Part shown: in pieces, positions 24,076-31,571 of the stretch
How the letters are laid out: each line of letters opens with the position of its first letter
Numbering within the stretch: the first letter of the stretch is position 1
Translations under genes and position numbers: made by a program
The notes under the pieces: model-generated
What the model saw: the letters and a program-made list of their open reading frames with translations, nothing else
What the model was told of the DNA's origin: nothing
Database searches by the model: none
Assembly: GCA_963725645.1 (NCBI GenBank)
Contig: CAVRZD010000006.1
Coordinates: 992,001 to 1,056,000, forward strand
Direction of reading: 5' to 3'
DNA from: JALYZC01 sp963725645
GTDB taxonomy: Bacteria; Actinomycetota; Thermoleophilia; Solirubrobacterales; Solirubrobacteraceae
Length of the DNA stretch: 64,000 bases

Positions 24076-24795
24076 ATGGCCAGCCCAGACGTCACCGTCG
24101 CCCCGGCGCAGTCGCGAGCGGCGGCCGCCGCCGGTGCGCTGGAGCGCGTGGCCTGGCTGTCGGTCTTGCGCGTGATGCTCGGCGGCCTGTTCGTCTCGGT
24201 CTTCTTCGAGAACCTCAACAAGCACCTGTACGAGACGAAGGGCTACGCGGCGCTGATCGGCGGCTACCGCGTCGACGGCACCGCGCCGGGCGCGTGGAAG
24301 GACGTGGAGAAGTTCGTCGCCGACCACGGCTCGTTCTTCGCTCCGGTGCAGGCGGTGTTCGAGCTGGGCCTGGGCGTCCTGCTCGTGCTCGGGATCGGGA
24401 CGGGCATCGTCGCCCTCGTCAGCGCCGGCCACCTGACCGCGCTGTGGGTGTCCGAGCTGGCTCCGCGGCGCTGGGTGTGGGAGATCCTCAGCCTCGTGGT
24501 GATCGCGGCGGTCGTCGGCCTGTCCGCGCTGCCCACCCTGCTGGACTCGCGCCGGCGCCTCGGCGCGCGGCTGCTCGGCCCGCCGACGTTCGGCCCCCGC
24601 GTGGGCGCGGCGGCGCGACTGGCCGTCGCGGTGATCGGCGGGCTCGCGCTGGCCGGAGTGATCCTCGCGGCCCGGACCGGCGGGGAAGCGCACCACACCG
24701 ACGTGGCGTGGCAGGCCGGCGCGACCTTCGGGGTCCTGCTCGTGTTGCTCGGCCTGCTGGACCGGAGGCGGGAGCGGGAGGGCGCCGCGCCCTGA
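24076..24795 (+). CDS. DoxX-like membrane protein
   Basis: 239 residues with five or so hydrophobic segments. The opening VLRVMLGGLFVSVFFENLNKH and the PVQAVFELGLGVLLVLGIG and GHLTALWVSELAPRRWVWE stretches fit the DoxX / DoxD-like family, whose members are linked to thiosulfate oxidation or to membrane redox and detoxification complexes. It heads a three-gene operon: the AhpD-like gene overlaps its stop by 4 bases (CTGA), and the radical SAM gene overlaps that one (GTGA). Function here is unproven. Confidence 0.7.
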   Translation: MASPDVTVAPAQSRAAAAAGALERVAWLSVLRVMLGGLFVSVFFENLNKHLYETKGYAALIGGYRVDGTAPGAWKDVEKFVADHGSFFAPVQAVFELGLGVLLVLGIGTGIVALVSAGHLTALWVSELAPRRWVWEILSLVVIAAVVGLSALPTLLDSRRRLGARLLGPPTFGPRVGAAARLAVAVIGGLALAGVILAARTGGEAHHTDVAWQAGATFGVLLVLLGLLDRRREREGAAP

Positions 24796-25343
24796 GCCGG
24801 GTCGAGCTGATCGAGGCCGCGCAGGCGCCGCTCCTGGCGAAGCCGTACTACGGCGAGGACGGATCGGCGTCGCCGCTCACGCGGACCCTGGCGCAGGTGC
24901 CGGAGCTGCTCGAGGTCACGCTGTCGTTCGTTGCGCGCGTCTACGGGGAGACGTCGATCGACGTGCGCACGAAGGAGATCGCGATCCTCAGGGTCTCCGC
25001 GCGCAGTGGCTGTCGCTACTGCGTCGACACGCACACCGTGGCCGCGTGGGACGCCGGGCTGAGCGTGGAGGAGACGGCCGGCCTGTGCGCGACGCCGAGC
25101 GCACTGTCGGAGCGCGAGGCCGCCCTGGTCGCGTGGTGCGACGCCCTGTGCGCCGCGCCCGAGCCCGTCCCCGACGCCGCCGTGGAGCGGCTGGGCGAGC
25201 ACTTCGCCGAGCACGAGGTCGTCGAGCTGACGCTGGTCGCCGGCGCCACGCTGATGCTCAACCGCTTCTGCACGGCGCTCGAGCTGCCGACGAGCCCGGC
25301 CACGCTGGCGCGGCTCGAGGCCGCGGGGGTGGCGCCGCGGTGA
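24792..25343 (+). CDS. Carboxymuconolactone decarboxylase / AhpD-like protein
   Basis: 183 residues. The AhpD core RSGCRYC-VDTH is present as SGCRYCVDTHTVAAWDAGLS: the CxxC pair and the following His form the alkylhydroperoxidase-type redox centre. A second Cys pair-like CDALCAAPE follows. No ATG, GTG or TTG occurs at the N-terminus; the frame begins best at CTG 24792 (MSRVELIEAAQAPLL), in the CTGA overlapping the DoxX stop. This is the same arrangement as at 2424. It probably works with the DoxX and radical SAM neighbours in a thiol redox or detoxification step (inference). Confidence 0.75.
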   Translation: MSRVELIEAAQAPLLAKPYYGEDGSASPLTRTLAQVPELLEVTLSFVARVYGETSIDVRTKEIAILRVSARSGCRYCVDTHTVAAWDAGLSVEETAGLCATPSALSEREAALVAWCDALCAAPEPVPDAAVERLGEHFAEHEVVELTLVAGATLMLNRFCTALELPTSPATLARLEAAGVAPR

Positions 25344-26179
25344 GCGCGACCGCCGACGCCCTGCGCGGAGCGATCGACGACGGCCGCGTGTCCGAGCGCC
25401 TGTGGCTGTACTCCAACTACCACTGCAACCTGCGCTGCCGCTACTGCCTCACCGAGTCGGCGCCGGCCGTCCCGCGGAGGTTGCTCGGCGCGGGCGACAT
25501 GGTGGAGTCGGCGCGCCAGGCGCGCGCGCTCGGGTTCCGCGCCCTCGGGGTGACCGGCGGCGAGCCGTTCCTCCTGCCCGACCTCCCCGAGCTGCTGATC
25601 GAGCTCGCGCGGATCCTGCCGGTGGTCGTGCTCTCCAACGCGACGCTGTTCACCGAGCGGCTGCTGGCGCGGATGCGCCCGCTGGCCGACCTCCCGGTCA
25701 CCGTGCAGATCTCGCTCGACAGCGCCGAGCCCGACGTCAACGACGAGTACCGGGCCCCGCACAACTTCGCGAAGGTCGTCCACGCCGTCCCGCGCCTCGT
25801 CGAGCTGGGGATCCCGGTGCGGATCGCCACCACCGGCGATCGCAACACCCCCGAGCAGATGGAGCGCCTGTGCGCGCTGCATCGCTCGCTCGGCGTGCCC
25901 GACGAGGATCACGTCGTGCGCCCGATCGTCCGCCGCGGCCGCGCCATCGACCACGACATGGGCGTGGTGCCGGAGCCGAAGGATCTCTTCCCCGAGCTCA
26001 CGCTCACCGTCGACGGCGCCTTCTGGAGTCCGTTCGCGCCGACGGTCCACGCCGGCCGGCTGGACACCGACCTGCTGCTGACCCGCCAGCGTCTGCCCCT
26101 CGACGGTCCGGCGAGCGCGCTGCTCGCCGCGGCCGACGCCAACCCCGAGGGGCACGACGCGACCCTGAACATCCGCTGA
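25340..26179 (+). CDS. Radical SAM protein
   Basis: 279 residues. The [4Fe-4S] cluster motif is CNLRCRYC (CxxxCxxC) at residues ~33-40, followed by the GGEP SAM-binding element in GVTGGEPFLLPDL and VQISLDSAEPDVNDEYR. The C-terminus lacks a cysteine-rich SPASM region, so a second cluster is unlikely. GTG 25340 overlaps the stop of the AhpD-like gene (GTGA). Substrate unknown; no precursor peptide gene was seen in the operon. It follows DoxX and AhpD-like genes without a gap. Confidence 0.85.
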   Translation: MSATADALRGAIDDGRVSERLWLYSNYHCNLRCRYCLTESAPAVPRRLLGAGDMVESARQARALGFRALGVTGGEPFLLPDLPELLIELARILPVVVLSNATLFTERLLARMRPLADLPVTVQISLDSAEPDVNDEYRAPHNFAKVVHAVPRLVELGIPVRIATTGDRNTPEQMERLCALHRSLGVPDEDHVVRPIVRRGRAIDHDMGVVPEPKDLFPELTLTVDGAFWSPFAPTVHAGRLDTDLLLTRQRLPLDGPASALLAAADANPEGHDATLNIR

Positions 26180-26218
26180 GCGTGACCCGTGGGCCGCCCC
26201 GTGCGGGCGGCGAGGGAC

Positions 26219-26929
26219 TCAACCGCGTGGTCGCGGGCGCGGCCCGAGCCCGTCGCGCACGAGCACCTCGGCGAAGCGCGCCGCGGTGCGCACGGTGCCG
26301 CCGAGCGTGCCCGAGACCTTCGACTCGCCGCCGCCGCGCGGGCGCGCGTCGACCGGCACCTCAGCCACGCGCAGGCCCGCTCGGGCCGCCTTGACCACCA
26401 TCTCCAGCGGCCACCCGTACGTGCGCGAGCGCATCCGCAGCTCGAGCAGGTCGCGCCGCGCGATGGCGCGCAGCGGCCCCAGGTCGGTCACGCGCGCGCC
26501 CCAGGCCGCGCGGATCAGCGCGGCCAGCGCGCGGTTCGCCGCCATCTGGTGGCCGAGCACCGACCCGGGCTGCCGCCGTCCGAGGGTCCGCGAGCCCAGG
26601 ACGAGGTCGGCCCGTCCGCCCGCGACGGGCTCGGTCACCGCCGTCAGCCGGCGCGGGTCATCCGAGCCGTCGCCGTCGAGGAACAGCAGGACGGCGGCGG
26701 GGTCGGCCGCCAGCGCTCCGGTCAGGCAGGCGGCGCCGTACCCGCGACGGAGCTCGCGCACCACGCGCGCGCCGGCGGCGGCGGCGCGGCCCGCGGTGGC
26801 GTCGGCCGACGCGTTGTCCACCACCACGACCTCGTCGCACGCGGCCGTGGCGCCGGCGACCACGGCACCGATGGTCGCCTCCTCGTCGAGTGCGGGGATG
26901 ACAGCGACGACGGGCGGCGCGGGCGACAC
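26219..26929 (-). CDS. Glycosyltransferase family 2 (dolichol-phosphate-mannose-synthase-like)
   Basis: 236 residues. GT-A fold elements: VVAVIPALDEEATIGAVV at the N-terminus, VVVVDNASADAT, and the metal-binding LLFLDGDGSDDP (D-x-D). GSRTLGRRQPGS and GPLRAIARRDLLEL follow as in polyprenyl-phosphate sugar synthases. There is no C-terminal membrane pair, so it is soluble or peripheral. GTG 26929 is preferred to the longer ATG 27058 start because a minus-strand TACGCT box stands 6 bases upstream and the extra residues are low-complexity. Confidence 0.85.
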   Translation of the reverse strand: MSPAPPVVAVIPALDEEATIGAVVAGATAACDEVVVVDNASADATAGRAAAAGARVVRELRRGYGAACLTGALAADPAAVLLFLDGDGSDDPRRLTAVTEPVAGGRADLVLGSRTLGRRQPGSVLGHQMAANRALAALIRAAWGARVTDLGPLRAIARRDLLELRMRSRTYGWPLEMVVKAARAGLRVAEVPVDARPRGGGESKVSGTLGGTVRTAARFAEVLVRDGLGPRPRPRG

Positions 26930-26935
26930 GCCAGC

Positions 26936-26941
26936 AGCGTA
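26936..26941 (-). promoter_or_regulatory. Leaderless-type -10 box TACGCT (minus strand)
   Basis: Minus-strand TACGCT stands 6 bases before GTG 26929 of the GT2 gene and supports that shorter start. Confidence 0.5.
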
Positions 26942-27093
26942 GAACAGCCAGAATCCCACGCCGGCAGGGTTCGTGGCGGTTGCCGCGAACGGAGGGGCAT
27001 GAGGAGCAGCGGTCCCTTCGCGGGCTTCGCGCCGTGGATCATCCGGCAGCGCGTGCAAACACGGGCACGCGGGGGCGCCGCGACCTAGTCGCC

Positions 27094-27729
27094 ATGGCCG
27101 TCGCGTCGGCCGGCGGGGAGAGCCGCAAGGGCTTCGAGCGCACCGTCGCCTTCAGCGACGGCGTGTTCGCCATCGCCATCACCCTGCTCGTGCTGAGCCT
27201 CGATATTCCGAAGCTCGGCCACGGAGAGAAGCTCGACCACGCGCTGTCCAGCCTCAGCGACAACTTCGTCAGCTACTTCATCGGGTTCGCCGTGATCGGC
27301 CTGTTCTGGGTCGGCCACCACTACTTCTTCGACAGCCTGCGCGGCTTCGACGGGCGCCTGCTGTGGCTCAACCTGCTGTACCTGTCCTTCATCGGCCTGC
27401 TGCCGTTCTCGACCGCGCTGCTGGGCGACTACGGCAACGACCCCACCGCGCTGACGGCGTACGCGATCAACGTCGCGCTCGCCGGACTGGCGGACACGCT
27501 GATGATGGTCGTGGCCGTGCGGGCCAACCTGCTGGCACCCGACCAGCAGGCGCAGGGGGGCGAGATGATCATCCGCAACCTCGTTCCCGCGGCCGTCTTC
27601 CTCGCCTCGATCCCCCTGGCCTACGTGGACACCGACCTGGCGAAGTCCTCGTGGCTGCTGATCGCCATCGTGCCCCGCCTCCTGACCAGCGCGGGGGTGT
27701 GGAGCGCCCGCTGGCACGGGCTCGGCTAG
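27094..27729 (+). CDS. TMEM175-family (DUF1211) potassium channel-like protein
   Basis: 211 residues, about six membrane helices. The family signature in helix 1 is clear: RTVAFSDGVFAIAITLLVLS (R-x-x-x-F-S-D-G-V-F-A-I). Bacterial TMEM175 proteins form tetrameric potassium-permeable pores whose filter lies in this first helix. Later helices include YFIGFAVIGLFWVGHHYFF. ATG 27094 fits the short polar N-terminus. Six bases after its stop begins the IS630 element, which sits between this gene and the convergent glucokinase gene. Confidence 0.85.
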   Translation: MAVASAGGESRKGFERTVAFSDGVFAIAITLLVLSLDIPKLGHGEKLDHALSSLSDNFVSYFIGFAVIGLFWVGHHYFFDSLRGFDGRLLWLNLLYLSFIGLLPFSTALLGDYGNDPTALTAYAINVALAGLADTLMMVVAVRANLLAPDQQAQGGEMIIRNLVPAAVFLASIPLAYVDTDLAKSSWLLIAIVPRLLTSAGVWSARWHGLG

Positions 27730-27734
27730 GACTA

Positions 27735-28977
27735 GTAGACCTGTCCGCAAGTTCTGATGGTTAGGCCGCGAGCTGGAGGTGCGGTTCGTGGTGGGCGATG
27801 CGTTTTAGGACGCGGTCGAGGTCTGAGCGGGTGAAGGTCCAGTCGAAGGGCCGGGCGATTTGGCGGTAGTGGTCCTCGAAGGCGAGCAGCCGGTTGGTGA
27901 GCGCGTCGAGGTCGGTGAAGTCGTTGGGCGTGAGCGCCTTGCGCTGAACGATCGAGAAGTAGAGCTCGATCTGGTTGAGCCAGGAGGCGTGGATCGGCAG
28001 GTGGATCAGGCGCAGGTTCTCATAGGCGCCCTCGAGCCGCTCGATCGAGGCTTTGCCGGCGTGCGAGGAGCCGTTGTCGACGATCCAGAACACGCGCCGC
28101 GCCGAGGCGTAGGGCTCACTGGTCATGACTTGATCGACGAGCCGTGCGAACGGCTCGATCCCGGTCCGCTCCTCGACGCGGCCGTAGAGGTTGGCGTGGT
28201 GGACGTCCCAGGCGGCCAGGTAGGCGAGCGTGCCGCCGCGGCGGTAGTCGAACTCGATCAGCCCGGGCCGGCCGGGAGCTGGCGCCAAAGTCCGGTGGCG
28301 GCGCCCGAGCGCCTGCAACTGGGACTTCTCATCGGCGCAGATCACGAGCTCGTCGGGACGCAGCCTGCGCCCTTCGAAGCGACGGCCGTAGAGATCGAGC
28401 ACGCGCGCCGCCTTGGCCCGGAAGTCGGGGTCGCGCACGAACAGCCACGAGCGCTGCTGCCAGGGCTTGATCGCGTCCTCCGAAAGCCAGCGCCAGATCG
28501 TCGAGGCCGACGCGTCGGTGACGCCGCGCTCGATCACCAGCCGGTGCAGCTCAGTGCGCGTGAAGCGCGACAGCGGCAGCCCGACCGTCGCGGGCAGCTC
28601 GCAAGCGATCGCCTTGACCTCGGCGACCTGCTCCGGGGGAAAACGGCGCGGGCGGCCCGCGCGCGGCTTGTCGGTCAACCCATCGAGGCGATCCTCGAAG
28701 AACCGCCTTCGCCAGCGCCCGACAAGCCCCGCCGAGGTGTCCAGCCGCGCCGCGATCTCAGTGTCGGCCAACCCGTCGGCGGCATGGAGCACAATCCGCG
28801 CCCGCTGCACCTCACGCCACGGGCGCTTCTCAGCCCGAGCAGTGCGCTCAAGCTCACAGCGCTCCTCGTCACTGAGCTCAATCCGGTTGCGGGCACGGCG
28901 GGCCATCGCCAACCAGATTCAGCGCCCGCAACCAAACCCCTTCAAGAATTCCTACCGATACTTCCGGCCGCGCCTAC
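27735..28977 (-). mobile_element. IS630-family insertion sequence, apparently complete
   Basis: The 1243-bp element begins GTAGACCTGTCCGCAAGT and ends, on the other strand, GTAGGCGCGGCCGGAAGT; 13 of the first 18 positions agree, forming imperfect terminal inverted repeats. It is bounded by TA on both sides (27733-27734 and 28978-28979), the target duplication expected for IS630/Tc1-type elements. It carries one intact DDE transposase. It lies in a gap of only a few bases between two convergent genes and leaves both stops intact. Confidence 0.85.
27761..28912 (-). CDS. IS630-family transposase
   Basis: 383 residues. N-terminal helix-turn-helix (IAARLDTSAGLVGRWRRRF) and a second winged-helix region lead to the DDE catalytic domain. 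The three acidic residues are readable in VICADEKSQLQALG, VFWIVDNGSSHAG and SWLNQIELYFS (D, D, E, with the E following the D by about 36 residues). The reading frame is intact, so the element may be active. ATG 28912; an ATG two codons later is equally possible. The stop TAA lies 26 bases from the left end of the element. Confidence 0.92.
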   Translation of the reverse strand: MAMARRARNRIELSDEERCELERTARAEKRPWREVQRARIVLHAADGLADTEIAARLDTSAGLVGRWRRRFFEDRLDGLTDKPRAGRPRRFPPEQVAEVKAIACELPATVGLPLSRFTRTELHRLVIERGVTDASASTIWRWLSEDAIKPWQQRSWLFVRDPDFRAKAARVLDLYGRRFEGRRLRPDELVICADEKSQLQALGRRHRTLAPAPGRPGLIEFDYRRGGTLAYLAAWDVHHANLYGRVEERTGIEPFARLVDQVMTSEPYASARRVFWIVDNGSSHAGKASIERLEGAYENLRLIHLPIHASWLNQIELYFSIVQRKALTPNDFTDLDALTNRLLAFEDHYRQIARPFDWTFTRSDLDRVLKRIAHHEPHLQLAA

Positions 28978-29987
28978 TAGCCGCCGGCGCCGTCGGCCGC
29001 GGTGGCTTCCGCCACCGGGCGGGAGCTCCGGCCGGTGGGGGCCAGCAGGGCGGCGCCGATCGCGCCGCCGAGGTCGCCGAGCGAGGCCACCTTCACGTCG
29101 GGCGGGTGATCGGACGCGAACAGGTGGGGCATCATTGCCTTCTCGATCCGCCTGACGTAGGACTCGCCGAAGCGGACGCCAAGGCCGCCGCCCACCACCA
29201 CGCACTCGACGTCGAGGATGTTGCAGGCGGAGGCGACGCCGGGGCCGAGGTGCTCGATGGCGCGCTCGATCAGCTCCAGCGCCAGCGGGTCCTGCTTCTT
29301 CACCGCGCGCGCCCAGATGCCGCTGGTCAGCCGCTCCCGGCCGCGCTTCTCCATGATCCGGAACAGGTCGGTCTTCCGTCCCTTCGCCACCTCCTGACGC
29401 GCCTTGGCCTCCATCGCCGCGCGGCCGGCGTAGGCCTCCATGCAGCCGCGGCGCCCGCACGGGCAGCGCGCGCCGTTGAGGCGGACGACGACGTGGCCGA
29501 TCTCGCCGGCGCCGCCGCGCCCGAGCCAGGGCTTGCCGTCGAGGACCAGGCCGCCCCCGACGCCGGTGCCCCAGAACACGCCGAGGATCGACCGGTACTC
29601 CCTGCCGGCTCCGAGCTCGAACTCGGCGTTGGTGGCGACCTGCACGTCGTTGCCGACCGCGGTCGGTGCGCCGCAGGCCTCCGTGAGCGCCTGCGCCAGC
29701 GGGTACGTGCCCTCCCAGCCCGGCAGGTTGCGCGCCTGCGAGACGGCGCCGGTCCGCGGGTCGATCTCGCCGGGGGAGCCGACCCCGATGCCCGACAGCT
29801 CGGAGGTCTTCGTCCCGGCGACGTCCGCCGCCTCCACGAGCGCGGCCGCGATCGCGTCCTTGACGTCCGCGGGCGTCCCGGTGGTGGGGGTGGGCCGCCG
29901 CGCCTGGCCGAGCACCTTGTGCTTGGCGTCCACGATCACGGTCTGGATCTTCGTGCCGCCGAGGTCGACGCCACCGCGATTGGCCAT
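28977..29987 (-). CDS. ROK-family glucokinase
   Basis: 336 residues. ATP-site motif VDLGGTKIQTVIVD opens the protein; the ROK signature GVFWGTGVGGGLVLDGK and the zinc site CPCGRRGCMEAYAG (CxCGxxGCxE) are intact, with GEIGHVVV giving the sugar-contact Glu-His. It would phosphorylate glucose to glucose-6-phosphate, feeding the zwf/opcA/pgl pathway and TreT's neighbours. TreT follows upstream on the same strand. The stop TAG (28977-28979) is formed across the IS630 boundary: the G comes from the element's last base. Confidence 0.85.
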   Translation of the reverse strand: MANRGGVDLGGTKIQTVIVDAKHKVLGQARRPTPTTGTPADVKDAIAAALVEAADVAGTKTSELSGIGVGSPGEIDPRTGAVSQARNLPGWEGTYPLAQALTEACGAPTAVGNDVQVATNAEFELGAGREYRSILGVFWGTGVGGGLVLDGKPWLGRGGAGEIGHVVVRLNGARCPCGRRGCMEAYAGRAAMEAKARQEVAKGRKTDLFRIMEKRGRERLTSGIWARAVKKQDPLALELIERAIEHLGPGVASACNILDVECVVVGGGLGVRFGESYVRRIEKAMMPHLFASDHPPDVKVASLGDLGGAIGAALLAPTGRSSRPVAEATAADGAGG

Positions 29988-30018
29988 GCCCGTCAGTCTC
30001 CCACGGCGCCGCGGAGCG

Positions 30019-31446
30019 TCATGCGTCCAGGAGCTTCTGGATCAGGTTGAGGTACTGCATGAGGCTGCGCACGGCGAGGAACTCGTCGCGCACGCGGGCC
30101 TGCGCCGCCAGGCCGATGCGATGGGCCCGCTCGGGGTCGTCCAGCAGCTCGCGCACGGCCGCGCCGTAGGCGGCGAGATCGGTTGCGTCGTCGAGCAGGA
30201 TGCCGGTCTCCCCGTCCACGATCTGGTCCTGGATGCCGCCGATGCGCGTGGCGACGACGGGGCGCGCCTTCCACATGCCCTCGGCCACCGTCAGGCCGAA
30301 ACCCTCGGCGATGGACTTCTGCACGACGACGTTTGCGCGCCGCTGCAGCGCGTTGACGATCGCCGCGTTCTCCTCGAGGTCGTCCATCGGCAGGCAGGCG
30401 AGGTGGACGCGCTCCTTCGCCTCCCCGGACAGGCCGTCGAAGTAGGCCGTGGCCTCGTCGAGCACCTCCTTGCCCTCCGGGTCGTCGGACACCGCCTCCA
30501 CCGCGGGTCCCGCGTACACGAGGTGCGCGCCGGACCCGGGCACGACGTGCTCGACGAAGCCCTTGATCACGCCGATCGGGTCCTTGAGGCGGTCCCAGCG
30601 CGACACCTGGACCTCGACCGGGTCCGCTCCCGTCAGCGCGCGGCCCTCGAACAGCGTCGCCTGGCGCACCACGCGCTCGGGGCTGCCGTCCTCGCGCAGG
30701 AACGTGGCCTCCCCGGCCGCGCCGTCGGGTTGGAGGCCGGCCGCCGCGAGGATCCCCGCGACTTGGTCCTCCGACAGCTCCTGGTTCTTGGCCGAGAAGG
30801 CATCGATGACCGGCGCGATGACGTCGACCTTCGCCCGGTCGAGCCCCTCCCAGATGAACTTCTCGCGCGAGAACACGTAGGCGTCGGCAGGCTCGACGTA
30901 CGGGATGAGGAAATTCCAGGCCCGCCGCGAGAGGTCGCTCGGTTGGTCGATTCCGACGTGGCAGCGCCAGATCACGGTGCAGCCGACCCGGTCCTTGAGC
31001 ATCGGGATCAGGCCGGCCGGCTGGGGGTCGTGCACGATAACCACGTCGTCCGCCGCCACCAGCTCGGTGAACTCCGCGATGTTCTCGGCCAGCGCGTCCT
31101 CGTAGATCTTGTGCTCCGCGTCACCGAGGTCGCCGCCGTCCCCGGGGTCGGAGTGGAGGTTGTTGTGGATGCGCTTGGTCAGCGCGAAGAACGGGTCGTT
31201 GCCCGAGATGACCTCCCAGCGCGCGTTGATCCCCGCGCCGCGCGCGTAGGCGAGCAGCGACACCAGCATCTCGGCCACGCCGCCGCCGCGGGCGGTCGAG
31301 TTGACGTTCCACACGACCCGTCCGTCGAGCAGCGTGCGCCCGTGGTCGGCCGCCTCGCGGAACTGCGCGAAACGGTCCGGGCCGAGCACCTGCGCGAACC
31401 GTTCGTAGGGAAGCGCGGAAACGGGGACGCTCGTGAGTGCCGCCAT
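30019..31446 (-). CDS. treT: TreT-type trehalose synthase (GT4 glycosyltransferase)
   Basis: 475 residues. The N-terminal half matches TreT: VVWNVNSTARGGGVAEMLVS, then NARWEVISGNDPFFALTKRI and DDVVIVHDPQPAGLIPML. The C-terminal half has the GT-B donor site VQKSIAEGFGLTVAEGMWK (E-x-x-x-x-x-x-x-E). TreT makes trehalose from a nucleoside-diphosphate glucose and glucose. The glucokinase gene lies just downstream on the same strand, and the pentose-phosphate operon diverges from it. ATG 31446; no clear Shine-Dalgarno. Confidence 0.85.
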   Translation of the reverse strand: MAALTSVPVSALPYERFAQVLGPDRFAQFREAADHGRTLLDGRVVWNVNSTARGGGVAEMLVSLLAYARGAGINARWEVISGNDPFFALTKRIHNNLHSDPGDGGDLGDAEHKIYEDALAENIAEFTELVAADDVVIVHDPQPAGLIPMLKDRVGCTVIWRCHVGIDQPSDLSRRAWNFLIPYVEPADAYVFSREKFIWEGLDRAKVDVIAPVIDAFSAKNQELSEDQVAGILAAAGLQPDGAAGEATFLREDGSPERVVRQATLFEGRALTGADPVEVQVSRWDRLKDPIGVIKGFVEHVVPGSGAHLVYAGPAVEAVSDDPEGKEVLDEATAYFDGLSGEAKERVHLACLPMDDLEENAAIVNALQRRANVVVQKSIAEGFGLTVAEGMWKARPVVATRIGGIQDQIVDGETGILLDDATDLAAYGAAVRELLDDPERAHRIGLAAQARVRDEFLAVRSLMQYLNLIQKLLDA

Positions 31447-31516
31447 GGCGCGATCATCTCCCACCTGCCCCCGCGAACGCAAACCACGGGCTCCACACCG
31501 CGCTCGGCACGGGCGA

Positions 31517-31522
31517 TATTGT
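31517..31522 (+). promoter_or_regulatory. Candidate -10 box TATTGT for the tkt operon
   Basis: TATTGT lies 49 bases before the tkt ATG in the 125-base divergent gap; it would give a short leader containing GAGGG. No convincing -35 was seen. Confidence 0.3.
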
Positions 31523-31571
31523 CGGCGCTGCAGCACGACCGTGTAACCGAGGGGCGGCGAGGGCTGACTGC

